A DNA stretch of 64,000 bases. It comes from JBDHAC01 sp039588215 (GTDB lineage: Bacteria > Gemmatimonadota > Gemmatimonadetes > Palauibacterales > Palauibacteraceae). The notes below the pieces were generated by a model. It saw only the letters and a list, made by a program, of their open reading frames with translations, made no database searches and was not told the origin of the DNA. The stretch is taken from contig JBDHAD010000008.1 of assembly GCA_039588215.1 (NCBI GenBank), forward strand, positions 1 through 64,000, given 5' to 3'. This document shows, piece after piece, positions 34,985 to 42,188 of this stretch; position 1 is the stretch's first letter, and each line of letters starts with the position of its first letter. Both the position numbers and the translations under genes were made by a program.

Positions 34985-35526
34985 TCAGTGAGGCGGGCGA
35001 GATGCTGCACCCGGAACTTCGAGACCTTCGGTGCGATCACGGCGCGGCAGTAGGGCTGTGCGGGATTCTGCCGGAAGTACTCCTGGTGGTACTCCTCGGC
35101 CGGATAGAAGACCTCGAACGGCGTCACCTCGGTCACGATCGGATCGGCCCAGATTTCATCCCGCTCGACGCGCTCGATGACTGACTCCGCGGTCGTCTTC
35201 TGTTCTTCGGAGTGATGGAAGATGGCCGATCTGTATTGCGTGCCCACGTCTCCACCCTGGCGGTTCAGGGTGGTCGGGTCATGGATCGTGAAGAACACAT
35301 CCAGCAGATCGTCGAACGAGATCTCGGCCGGATCGAAATGGACCTGCAGCACCTCGGCATGACCGGTTGTCCCGGTGCATACCTGCTCGTACGTGGGGCT
35401 CTCGACCGTCCCGCCGGAGTAGCCTGACTGCACCCGTTTGACGCCCCTCAACTGCTCGAAGACGGCCTCGACACACCAGAAGCACCCGGCGGCGAGCGTA
35501 GCGACCTCCTCGGATCTCGTCTCCAT
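34981..35526 (-). CDS. msrA: Peptide methionine (S)-S-oxide reductase
   Basis: The 181-residue protein has the MsrA catalytic loop AAGCFWCVEAVFEQL with Cys15, VQSGYSGGTVESPTYEQVCT, and VLQVHFDPAEISFDDLLDVF. DPTTLNRQGGDVGTQYRSAI and EEYHQEYFRQNP complete the conserved core. MsrA reduces methionine-S-sulfoxide in proteins. The C-terminal Cys in AQPYCRAVIAPKV is the typical resolving-region Cys. It ends in an ATGA overlap with the flavin oxidase gene, so oxidative damage repair is coupled to a peroxide-forming enzyme. Confidence 0.97.
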   Translation of the reverse strand: METRSEEVATLAAGCFWCVEAVFEQLRGVKRVQSGYSGGTVESPTYEQVCTGTTGHAEVLQVHFDPAEISFDDLLDVFFTIHDPTTLNRQGGDVGTQYRSAIFHHSEEQKTTAESVIERVERDEIWADPIVTEVTPFEVFYPAEEYHQEYFRQNPAQPYCRAVIAPKVSKFRVQHLARLTE

Positions 35527-35554
35527 GGCAACCTCCGACGGGCGGGTTAGGATC

Positions 35555-36529
35555 TCACGAGGATGAGCCGATGGGCGACCGCAGCGGCGGCAAAGACGCT
35601 TCGATCTCCTTGCGGCGAGACTCCAGCCACGGAGGTAGAATCAGGGTCTCTCCCAGTCGCTCCGCGGGCTCGTCGCGCTCGAAGCCGGGCCCATCGGTGG
35701 CGAGCTCGAAGAGTACGCCCCCTGGCTCCCTGAAGTACACCGATCGGAACCAGAAGCGGTCGATGGGCGGCGTCGGGTTCAGCCCCTCTCGCTCCACGAC
35801 GGCGCGGACCGCCAACTCCTCCGGCTCGTCCGCGACTCGCCACGCGACGTGGTGCACCGCCCCCGTTCCCCAAGCGCCCCGGCGCTCGTCCGGCAACTCC
35901 CTCACGTCCAAGAGGCGGCCGGTTCCACCACCATCGACCGCGAATCTCTCCCACCCCATCTCGGACCCGACGGGCTCGAATCCCAGGGCGCGCTCGAGGA
36001 ACGCGCGGGTCTTGGTGATGTCTCGCTCCCACAAGCGCACGGAGTGTATGCCGCGGAGTTGAGACTCTTCCGGGACGGGACTCTCCTCCCATGGCACCCA
36101 CGGTCGTGCGACCCCTGTTTCGATCAGCGCCAGGCTGAGGCCGTGCGGATCCCGGAACGGCAGCGTCCGCTCACCAAACCGTGTCTCCAGCGCCCCCGTC
36201 GCGATGCCGTGGTACGCGAACCGTGACGCCCACCAAGACAGGCTTCCCACGGGGATCGCGAAGGCCACCTCTACCGCGAGGCCGACGCCGGCCCGCCCGG
36301 GTGCCATCCGCGGCCAGGGAAAGAAGGTGAGATCCGTGCCCGGCGTGCCCGCCCCGTCCGCGTAGAACAGGTGATAGGTGTCGGGCGCGTCCTGATTCAC
36401 GCTTCGCTTGACCAAGCGCAGGCCCATCACCCCGATGTAGAAGTCGAGGTTCTCCTGAGCATCGCCGGCGATTGCGGTGACGTGATGGATGCCGTGAACG
36501 GTCTCGTGCAACGAGTCGTCTTCCCTCAT
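35555..36529 (-). CDS. Ring-cleaving dioxygenase-like VOC protein (MhqO-type)
   Basis: The ATG at 36529 shares a base with the upstream stop (TGATG). The 324-residue protein contains two vicinal-oxygen-chelate modules. The first runs IHHVTAIAGDAQENLDFYIG, LRLVKRSVNQDAPDTYHLFY, TDLTFFPWPRMAPG. The second starts LRGIHSVRLWERDITKTRAF, then VHHVAWRVADEPEELAVRAV and YFREPGGVLFELATDGPGF. This is the pattern of MhqO/MhqA-type glyoxalase-fold dioxygenases that act on hydroquinone-like aromatics. It directly follows the damaged GNAT gene. Confidence 0.9.
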   Translation of the reverse strand: MREDDSLHETVHGIHHVTAIAGDAQENLDFYIGVMGLRLVKRSVNQDAPDTYHLFYADGAGTPGTDLTFFPWPRMAPGRAGVGLAVEVAFAIPVGSLSWWASRFAYHGIATGALETRFGERTLPFRDPHGLSLALIETGVARPWVPWEESPVPEESQLRGIHSVRLWERDITKTRAFLERALGFEPVGSEMGWERFAVDGGGTGRLLDVRELPDERRGAWGTGAVHHVAWRVADEPEELAVRAVVEREGLNPTPPIDRFWFRSVYFREPGGVLFELATDGPGFERDEPAERLGETLILPPWLESRRKEIEASLPPLRSPIGSSS

Positions 36530-36966
36530 CAAGCGTTGGACATGAGACCCTCGAGCGATGCCCGCACCTCGGGCCACTCGGTTCTGAGGATGCTGAAATA
36601 CACGCTGTCCCGCAGGTGACGGTCAGGCATGATCATGTGATGCCGCAGCGTACCCTCCTCGGTCGCGCCGATCTCGACCCGTCTGTTGGTCGGATCGGGA
36701 TTCAGGTAGGACGTGGAGCCCACCACTCGACCCTCCGCATTGGACCGCTGCGCGAAGGTCAACATCTGGCCGGATGCCTCCAGGCCGACGGCTTGTTCCA
36801 CAAGCGCCCCTAGCTGGGCCTCCGAGCTCGGCTGGAACGGCATGAAACGCCAGATCTCCGGGAAATCCACGGCCTCCCGCAGCTCGGGCACGTGAGCTGT
36901 CGTGAGTGGCTCGAGCGTCACGTGCCGCCCCGTGAGGGTGACCGGCTCCAGTTTGAATCCGTTCAT
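36529..36966 (-). pseudogene. GNAT acetyltransferase with an in-frame internal deletion
   Basis: The 145-residue product has the start of a GNAT of the RimJ/YdaF-like type (GRHVTLEPLTTAHVPELREA, VVGSTSYLNPDPTNRRVEIG). Its end is also normal for that group (ATEEGTLRHHMIMPDRHLRD, VYFSILRTEWPEVRASLEGL). Intact relatives carry about 55 residues between VEIG and the A-T-E-E-G segment, including the acetyl-CoA-binding RxxGxG/A-type loop and the R-N-xxS motif. That block is missing, joined in frame near 36667-36672 at a short ATCGGC sequence expected on both sides. Without it, acetyl-CoA binding is very unlikely. The alternative is collapse during assembly. Confidence 0.7.
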
Positions 36967-37157
36967 GGTCGACCAACCTATCGTCACCTGGTGTCGCTGG
37001 CCTGAGACGCGCGAACGGAGGTCTTGGGAGCTCCTGTTCCGCTGGCGTCCAGACGCTGAGGCCGGCAAATTGGTCGCTTCGAGCGCCTCTGACCCGCCCG
37101 CCTGGGGGCCCGTGGCCGTGGTGTCCGGCGTCCCCCAGTCAGCCGATAGCGACCGCC

Positions 37158-38447
37158 ATGCAACTCTACACGAAGATCACCATCGCGTTGATTCTCGGCG
37201 TGGTGTTCGGGTTGGTCGCCAACCTGCTGGACATCGAGCCCCTGGTCGACTTCCTGGTCGCCATTCGGCAGTTCGGCGACGCCTGGATCGACTTGATCAC
37301 GATGGTCGTGATTCCCCTGGTCGTGGCGAGCCTGATCGTCGGTACGGCCAGCCTCGGTGACATCACGAAGGTCGGGCGCGTCGGAGGTAAGACCGTCGCG
37401 TACTATCTCGTCACCACGGCGGTCGCCGTGACGATCGGACTCGTCCTTTCCAACCTGTTCATCCAGGACGCCCGAATGAGCCCGGAGGCGCTGGAGGCCC
37501 TCCGCGGCACTTATCTGGCCGAAGGACAGAGCACCGTCGAGATGGCGCAGCAGGCGCCCGGAATGATCGAGGTCCTGCGTGGGATTATCCCGCGCAACCC
37601 GATCGAGGCGCTCGCCAACTTCAACATGCTCCAGATCATCTTCTTCTCGATCCTGTTCGGCGCCGCTCTCTCCGTGCTGGCGGCGGCGAAGCGGGACCCA
37701 GTCCTTAACTTCTTCGACGGTGTCAACGAGGCCGCCATAGTCCTGATCCACTGGATCATGAAGCTCGCTCCGTATGCCGTGTTCGCACTCATCGGTGCGG
37801 TGATCGCGCGATTCGGCGCGGACGTGCTCCAGAGCCTGCTCGTCTACAGCCTGACGGTCGTTGCCGGCTTGTTCCTGCACGTCGCAATCACGTACTCCGC
37901 CGCGCTGCGCTTCCTGGCTCGCTTGAATCCGCTCGATTTCTTCCGGCGAATCCGGGGAGTGCAGCTCATCGCGTTCTCCACCTCGAGCTCGAACGCGACC
38001 CTACCGGTCACCATGGAGACGGCCGAGGATGAGATCGGGATCAGCAAAGAGGTCTCGAGCTTCGTGCTCCCCCTAGGGGCGACGATAAACATGGATGGCA
38101 CCGCCCTGTATCAGGCAGTGGCGACCATGTTCATCGCACAGGTGCTCGTCGGCGACCTGTCGCTCGCCGCCCAGTTCGGAATCGTCCTCACCGCCACCCT
38201 GGCCTCGATTGGGGCGGCCGGCGTGCCGTCGGCCGGTATCATCATCTTGATCGTGGTCCTCCAGCAGGCCCTGCCGCCCAGTGTGGATCCGGCAGCCGGC
38301 ATCGCGCTGATTCTGGGTGTGGATCGAATCCTCGACATGTGCCGCACATCGGTCAACGTCACCGGCGATCTTACGGCCGCGTCTGTGGTGGCCCGGTCCG
38401 AGGGTGAAGAGCTGGAGCTTCCGAGAGAGGTCAAACCGGCCGCCTGA
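37158..38447 (+). CDS. Dicarboxylate/amino acid:cation symporter (DAACS family)
   Basis: The 429-residue, eight-helix protein has the glutamate-transporter-family hallmarks. The N-terminal IALILGVVFGLVANLLDIEP and FIDLITMVVIPLVVASLIVG-like helices are followed by the hairpin-1 serine motif STSSSNATLPVTMETAEDE near residue 275. LPLGATINMDGTALYQAVAT carries the NMDGT cation motif near 311, followed by GIILIVVLQQALPPS and DRILDMCRTSVNVTGD. It imports dicarboxylates or acidic/neutral amino acids with Na+ or H+. It is transcribed alone from a 190-bp intergenic region. Inner membrane. Confidence 0.95.
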   Translation: MQLYTKITIALILGVVFGLVANLLDIEPLVDFLVAIRQFGDAWIDLITMVVIPLVVASLIVGTASLGDITKVGRVGGKTVAYYLVTTAVAVTIGLVLSNLFIQDARMSPEALEALRGTYLAEGQSTVEMAQQAPGMIEVLRGIIPRNPIEALANFNMLQIIFFSILFGAALSVLAAAKRDPVLNFFDGVNEAAIVLIHWIMKLAPYAVFALIGAVIARFGADVLQSLLVYSLTVVAGLFLHVAITYSAALRFLARLNPLDFFRRIRGVQLIAFSTSSSNATLPVTMETAEDEIGISKEVSSFVLPLGATINMDGTALYQAVATMFIAQVLVGDLSLAAQFGIVLTATLASIGAAGVPSAGIIILIVVLQQALPPSVDPAAGIALILGVDRILDMCRTSVNVTGDLTAASVVARSEGEELELPREVKPAA

Positions 38448-38477
38448 CATTCATCCACAGGCGGAACGGAGCGACGC

Positions 38478-39089
38478 ATGAGCGAGCAGATCGGAGACTT
38501 GGTCGCGGAAGTAGAGCGGCAGACCGACGAGATCCTCCAACTGACCGGTAGCCTCGAGCCCGAGGCGTTCCTGTGGCGACCGCACCCCGACAAGTGGTCC
38601 GTCGGCGAGCACATCGAGCACATCTCCTTGACCGATCGGCCGTACCTGAAAGCGATCGACGAGTCCGTCCGGGAGGCTCGCCAGGCGGGGTGGAGTGGGT
38701 CAGGTCCCTACCGAGGCGGTCCGGTCGGGCGGTGGTTCGCCCGCTTCCTCGAACCACCCCCGCGTAGGCGCACGTCAACCCTGAGCTCTCTGGAGCCGCC
38801 GCCGGACCTGGACCGTGAGGCCGTCCTGGCCGAGCTCCAGGCCGTCCAGGAGGCGACCATAACTTCGCTTCGCACCGCGGAGGGACTGGATATCGGGCGC
38901 GCGAAGATCCGTTCTCCGTTTCTCAAGCTGTTGAAGCTGCCGGTAATCCAGGCATTCGAGGTGATGTTCGCCCACACCAGGCGACACATCTGGTTGATAC
39001 GGGAGGTAATGGACGCATCGGACTTTCCTGCAACGGCGGGCGAGCCGGACGTCGCGGGCGAGCCGGACGTCGCAGGCGATCCGAGTTAG
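38478..39089 (+). CDS. DinB-like protein
   Basis: The protein has 203 residues with the DinB_2 pattern: ILQLTGSLEPEAFLWRPHPD, KWSVGEHIEHISLTDRPYLK near residue 37 (His of the metal site), and VMFAHTRRHIWLIREVM near 175 with the second His pair. The last residues AGEPDVAGEPDVAGDP are a low-complexity tail encoded by tandem repeats that continue past the stop. It starts 30 bp after the symporter stop on the same strand, so the two may share a transcript. Metal-binding, function unknown. Confidence 0.82.
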   Translation: MSEQIGDLVAEVERQTDEILQLTGSLEPEAFLWRPHPDKWSVGEHIEHISLTDRPYLKAIDESVREARQAGWSGSGPYRGGPVGRWFARFLEPPPRRRTSTLSSLEPPPDLDREAVLAELQAVQEATITSLRTAEGLDIGRAKIRSPFLKLLKLPVIQAFEVMFAHTRRHIWLIREVMDASDFPATAGEPDVAGEPDVAGDPS

Positions 39090-39122
39090 CAGGCGATCCA
39101 AGTTAGCGGGCGATCCGAGCTA
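39036..39122. repeat. Tandem 17-18-bp repeats joining two convergent genes
   Basis: Five units start at 39036, 39054, 39072, 39089 and 39106, each beginning gc(g/a)ggcga. The first two (gcgggcgagccggacgtc) are identical and 18 bp. The next three are 17 bp and read gcaggcgatccgagtta with small changes. The third unit carries the stop codon of the DinB-like gene. The fifth carries the stop of the opposing LOG-like gene at 39120-39122. Confidence 0.8.
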
Positions 39123-39710
39123 GCGGGCGCTTCGGTCCAACAGCTTCTCCACGTGTCGGGGTCGGTACGCCTCGAGCGCGTCGATAAGCCCGTCGGGATC
39201 CACGCCGACGACGATCAGGCTCCGGTGCCCAGCACGAACGAACCGTTCCTGCACCGCGTGATCCAGCACGCTGAGCAACCGGTCGTAGTAGCCGCCAACG
39301 TTCAGCACGCCGACGGGCTTCGAGTGAATGCCCAACTGGGCCCAGGTGAGGATCTCGAACAGCTCCTCGAAGGTGCCCAGTCCCCCGGGCAACGCTACGA
39401 AGCCGTCCGCGAGATCCGCCATCACGGCCTTTCGTTCGTGCATCGAGCCCACGACACGCAGGTCATGGACTCCCTCGTGTGCGATCTCTTTCTCGGCCAA
39501 GGCGCTCGGGATCACTCCCGTCACATGGCCGTCGCCCTCCAGAACGGCGTCGGCCACTTCGCCCATGAGCCCAACCGTCGCTCCTCCATACACGAGGTCG
39601 ATCCGGCGTCGCGCCAGTGCCTCGCCCAGCGCCGCAGCCGCGTCGCGATAGCCATCCCGTGCCCCGAGACCGGAGCCGGCGAATACGCACACCGTACGTA
39701 ACTGAGACAT
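39120..39710 (-). CDS. LOG-family protein (TIGR00730; cytokinin riboside phosphoribohydrolase-like)
   Basis: The ATG at 39710 gives 196 residues with the LOG fold: VCVFAGSGLGARDGYRDAAA, LVYGGATVGLMGEVADAVLE, and MHERKAVMADLADGFVALPG. The diagnostic PGGLGTFEELFEILTWAQLG is near residue 108-127. LOG proteins hydrolyse nucleoside 5'-monophosphates of modified adenines, releasing base and ribose phosphate. The R in HERK and the E in TFEE are the catalytic pair and are present. The frame stays open for 39 nt upstream, but no better start exists. The 3' end lies in a tandem repeat shared with the DinB-like gene. Confidence 0.92.
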   Translation of the reverse strand: MSQLRTVCVFAGSGLGARDGYRDAAAALGEALARRRIDLVYGGATVGLMGEVADAVLEGDGHVTGVIPSALAEKEIAHEGVHDLRVVGSMHERKAVMADLADGFVALPGGLGTFEELFEILTWAQLGIHSKPVGVLNVGGYYDRLLSVLDHAVQERFVRAGHRSLIVVGVDPDGLIDALEAYRPRHVEKLLDRSAR

Positions 39711-39745
39711 GCGGCTGGCTTGGCTTTCCCCCGCTGGCCGCCTAT

Positions 39746-40675
39746 TCAATGCGCAATGTGCGCGGTGAACAGGCCGAGCGCGATGTACTTCTGGCAGATG
39801 ATCTCGGCGTAGTCGACCGAGAAGAAGCTCCCGGCCGAGAATACGGTCCCCCCACGCTTCGTCCGTGCGCGAGCCCCGGGGATGAGCGCCTGCACGGCCT
39901 CGAATTGTTCTTCGCTCTGGGGCACGATCAGCACTTCGTACCGGCTCCGTTCGAGGGTGTCCGCGGTCACGTACTGCGTAATGAGACCGTTCACTTCCTC
40001 CAGAACGATTTCCTCTTCCCGTGTTACCTCCTCATCAGCCTTCACGAACAGGGTGAAGACGTCCTGTAGCTGTGCCGCCTGCTCGAACGGTGGACCGAGG
40101 CTCAGGTAGTCGAGCACCGCCTGACGTACCTCCAGTATGTTGCCATCCCCCTCTACCGCTCCCGGCGTCAGGTCCGGGGCAGGTATCCTCCAGCGGTGCG
40201 CAAAGCCGTGGATCAGCGCGATCTCCTTTTCGTGCACGTGCCGGTCGATCGCCGCCATGTGCCGGAGTATCTGCAAGATCTGCTCGGCCCCCTTCGGCTG
40301 CAGCATGGACCTGATCAGGTGGGTGGACTCACGCCGCTCCAGGTTCAGGGCGCGGAGCAGAAGTCGCCAGAAGGACACACCGCGATTCTCCCGAACCCAC
40401 AACCCGGTCCCGATCAGAACGAACACGACGCCCGTGATGAGGCCGATCGCCGTCTTGATCGCCGGAAGAGGCGTCCTGTCGATCGCGGCGAGCTGGATGA
40501 AGAGCGGTAAGGCGGTCACGAGCCCCAGGAACGCGGCCGAGATAGAGATGCTCTCGGCGACATTTCGCAGGTGCTTCCGCTTCCACAGCTTGTTGATGAT
40601 CAGGTAGTTGGAGATGGCCGCGATGACGACTCCGATCGCGACCAGGAACTCTACGAGACCGAGAAAACCGGGCAT
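39746..40675 (-). CDS. Membrane protein with TerB-like cytoplasmic region
   Basis: The 309-residue protein has three N-terminal membrane segments: GLVEFLVAIGVVIAAISNYL, ISISAAFLGLVTALPLFIQL and AIGLITGVVFVLIGTGLWV. A soluble helical region then includes LQILRHMAAIDRHVHEKEIA, similar to TerB-like domains with their acidic metal or membrane-contact helices, and FTLFVKADEEVTREEEIVLE. The last ~70 residues (RYEVLIVPQSEEQFEAVQAL, FSAGSFFSVDYAEIICQKYI) look like a separate small domain that I do not recognise. The start ATG is at 40675. It lies 35 bp upstream of the LOG-like gene on the same strand. Confidence 0.7.
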   Translation of the reverse strand: MPGFLGLVEFLVAIGVVIAAISNYLIINKLWKRKHLRNVAESISISAAFLGLVTALPLFIQLAAIDRTPLPAIKTAIGLITGVVFVLIGTGLWVRENRGVSFWRLLLRALNLERRESTHLIRSMLQPKGAEQILQILRHMAAIDRHVHEKEIALIHGFAHRWRIPAPDLTPGAVEGDGNILEVRQAVLDYLSLGPPFEQAAQLQDVFTLFVKADEEVTREEEIVLEEVNGLITQYVTADTLERSRYEVLIVPQSEEQFEAVQALIPGARARTKRGGTVFSAGSFFSVDYAEIICQKYIALGLFTAHIAH

Positions 40676-40699
40676 CTGAGCTCTTCGTGTAGTTGGGTG

Positions 40700-41083
40700 T
40701 CAGTCCTGGTCGACCGCCGCAATCGCCTGTATCTCGACTCCAATGCCGTGGTGGAGGCCGCGGACTGGGACGACGGCGCGGGCCGGACGGTGTGACGCCA
40801 TCACTCGCGCGTATGTCTCGTTCACTCGTCCCCAGTTGCCGATTTCGGTCACGTAGACGGTCATCTGAAGAGTGCGATCCAGATCGCTGCCGGCGGTCTG
40901 GAGAATCGCCCGGATGTTGTTGAGCACCGTTTCCACCTGTTCTTCGATGGGCGCGTCCCCTAGCACCCTGCCCTCGGCATCGATCGGGATCTGGCCGGAC
41001 ACGTAGACCAGTCCATCATGAATGACCGCCTGCGAATAGTGCCCCGCTGGAGGGGGCGCCGCATCCGTCTTCACGCTCTTCAT
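40700..41083 (-). CDS. ridA: RidA/YjgF-family enamine/imine deaminase
   Basis: The 127-residue protein has the RidA core: GHYSQAVIHDGLVYVSGQIP, VETVLNNIRAILQTAGSDLD, LQMTVYVTEIGNWGRVNETY, and SHRPARAVVPVRGLHHGIGV. The Arg in RPARAVV that clamps the substrate carboxylate is present. RidA proteins form trimers and hydrolyse reactive imines formed by PLP enzymes. The C-terminal signature (VRGLHHGIGVEIQAIA) has a small insertion relative to the usual form. The ATG at 41083 follows GGAGGCGACG. It overlaps the stop of an upstream mini-ORF (ATGA), so translation may be coupled. Cytoplasmic. Confidence 0.9.
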   Translation of the reverse strand: MKSVKTDAAPPPAGHYSQAVIHDGLVYVSGQIPIDAEGRVLGDAPIEEQVETVLNNIRAILQTAGSDLDRTLQMTVYVTEIGNWGRVNETYARVMASHRPARAVVPVRGLHHGIGVEIQAIAAVDQD

Positions 41084-41175
41084 CGTCGCCTCCCCGCCAT
41101 CCACGACAGACTGGGACGGGCCAGTGACCCGGTCCGGTTCGCGTGGGCGAGTGCGATGAGCCCGCTCGGATTCAT
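41080..41175 (-). CDS. Candidate 31-residue leader ORF upstream of ridA
   Basis: The ATG at 41175 is preceded by GGAGGTG at ideal spacing, one of the best Shine-Dalgarno sites in the window. It encodes MNPSGLIALAHANRTGSLAR followed by PSLSWMAGRRR, and its TGA overlaps the ridA ATG in an ATGA junction. It is in a different frame from ridA, so it is not an N-terminal extension. It could be a leader peptide or a translational coupler. No homologue is recognised. Confidence 0.4.
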   Translation of the reverse strand: MNPSGLIALAHANRTGSLARPSLSWMAGRRR

Positions 41176-41348
41176 ATCTTCACCTCCGTTCAGCAACGAA
41201 GTCGTCGAGGACCCGCGCCCGAGAGAGTCGCCGTGCGACGAGGAACATGCCCGCTCCATCCTACTTTGCCCATGCGACGCTGTCGAAGCCGCGCCGCGGC
41301 GCCCCCGGTCGGGTCTGAAGTCGCCCGATGGTCCCAGGGAGCGTCGGC

Positions 41349-42068
41349 ATGAGCGCCGCGCGCCCCGCCGGACGCGATCCCGATCAGCTGCGGGACACCA
41401 CATTCGAGCTCGGGGTGGCCGCGTTCGCGGAGGGGTCCTGTCTCATCTCGATGGGCGGGACCCGCGTGCTGTGCACCGCCACGGTCGAGCCCGGCGTCCC
41501 CCCGTTCCGCGAGGGCAAAGGCGGGTGGCTGACCGGGGAGTATGCGATGCTACCGCGAGCCACCCTGCACCGCACGAGCAGAGAACGACGGGGCCCGCGC
41601 GGGCGGACACAGGAGATTCAGCGGCTCATCGGACGCTCCCTGCGTGCGGCCGTCGATCTCGAGGCGCTCGGCGACCGAACGGTGACCGTGGACTGTGATG
41701 TGCTCGCGGCCGATGGCGGGACGCGGACGGCGTCGATCACGGGTGGCTGCCTCGCCGTTGCTGATGCGTTCCGCGCGCTCGTCGCCGGCGGCGCGCTCGA
41801 GGCCGATCCGCTCCGCCAGCTCGTCTCCGCGATCAGCGTCGGAATCGTGGAAGGTCGCCTTCTTCTCGATCTCGAGTACACCGAGGACGTCACGGCCGAC
41901 GTCGATTTCAACGTTGTCACCCTCGAGGATGGCCAGATCGTCGAGGTGCAGGGCACGGCGGAGGGCGCTCCGTTCTCGCGGCAGGACTTGGACGCGCTCT
42001 TGAGCCTGGCCGAGTCGGGCATCCAAAAGCTGTTGGCGCTCCAGCGAGAGGCTCTGGCAGGTCGCTGA
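41349..42068 (+). CDS. rph: Ribonuclease PH
   Basis: The 239-residue enzyme has the RNase PH fold and motifs: RDPDQLRDTTFELGVAAFAE at the start, CTATVEPGVPPFREGKGGWL, YAMLPRATLHRTSRERRGPR with the basic RNA-binding stretch, and GRTQEIQRLIGRSLRAAVDL. It continues DCDVLAADGGTRTASITGGC with the phosphate-site DxxxxDGGTR, and LDLEYTEDVTADVDFNVV with catalytic Asp. It trims tRNA 3' ends phosphorolytically. The ATG at 41349 is used; a GTG 15 nt upstream is possible. The 265-bp region to ridA on the opposite strand holds the leader ORF. No rdgB follows. Confidence 0.96.
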   Translation: MSAARPAGRDPDQLRDTTFELGVAAFAEGSCLISMGGTRVLCTATVEPGVPPFREGKGGWLTGEYAMLPRATLHRTSRERRGPRGRTQEIQRLIGRSLRAAVDLEALGDRTVTVDCDVLAADGGTRTASITGGCLAVADAFRALVAGGALEADPLRQLVSAISVGIVEGRLLLDLEYTEDVTADVDFNVVTLEDGQIVEVQGTAEGAPFSRQDLDALLSLAESGIQKLLALQREALAGR

Positions 42069-42188
42069 CCCGTGGCCTGCTCGCTTCAGGTCACCCGGGA
42101 TGCGTCTGGCCGTCGCAGCGAAGAAAGGTGTCGGCCGTCTCTTCCGTGAGTGGCGATCACCTCTATCATCGACGCCGGGCTCCGGTCC

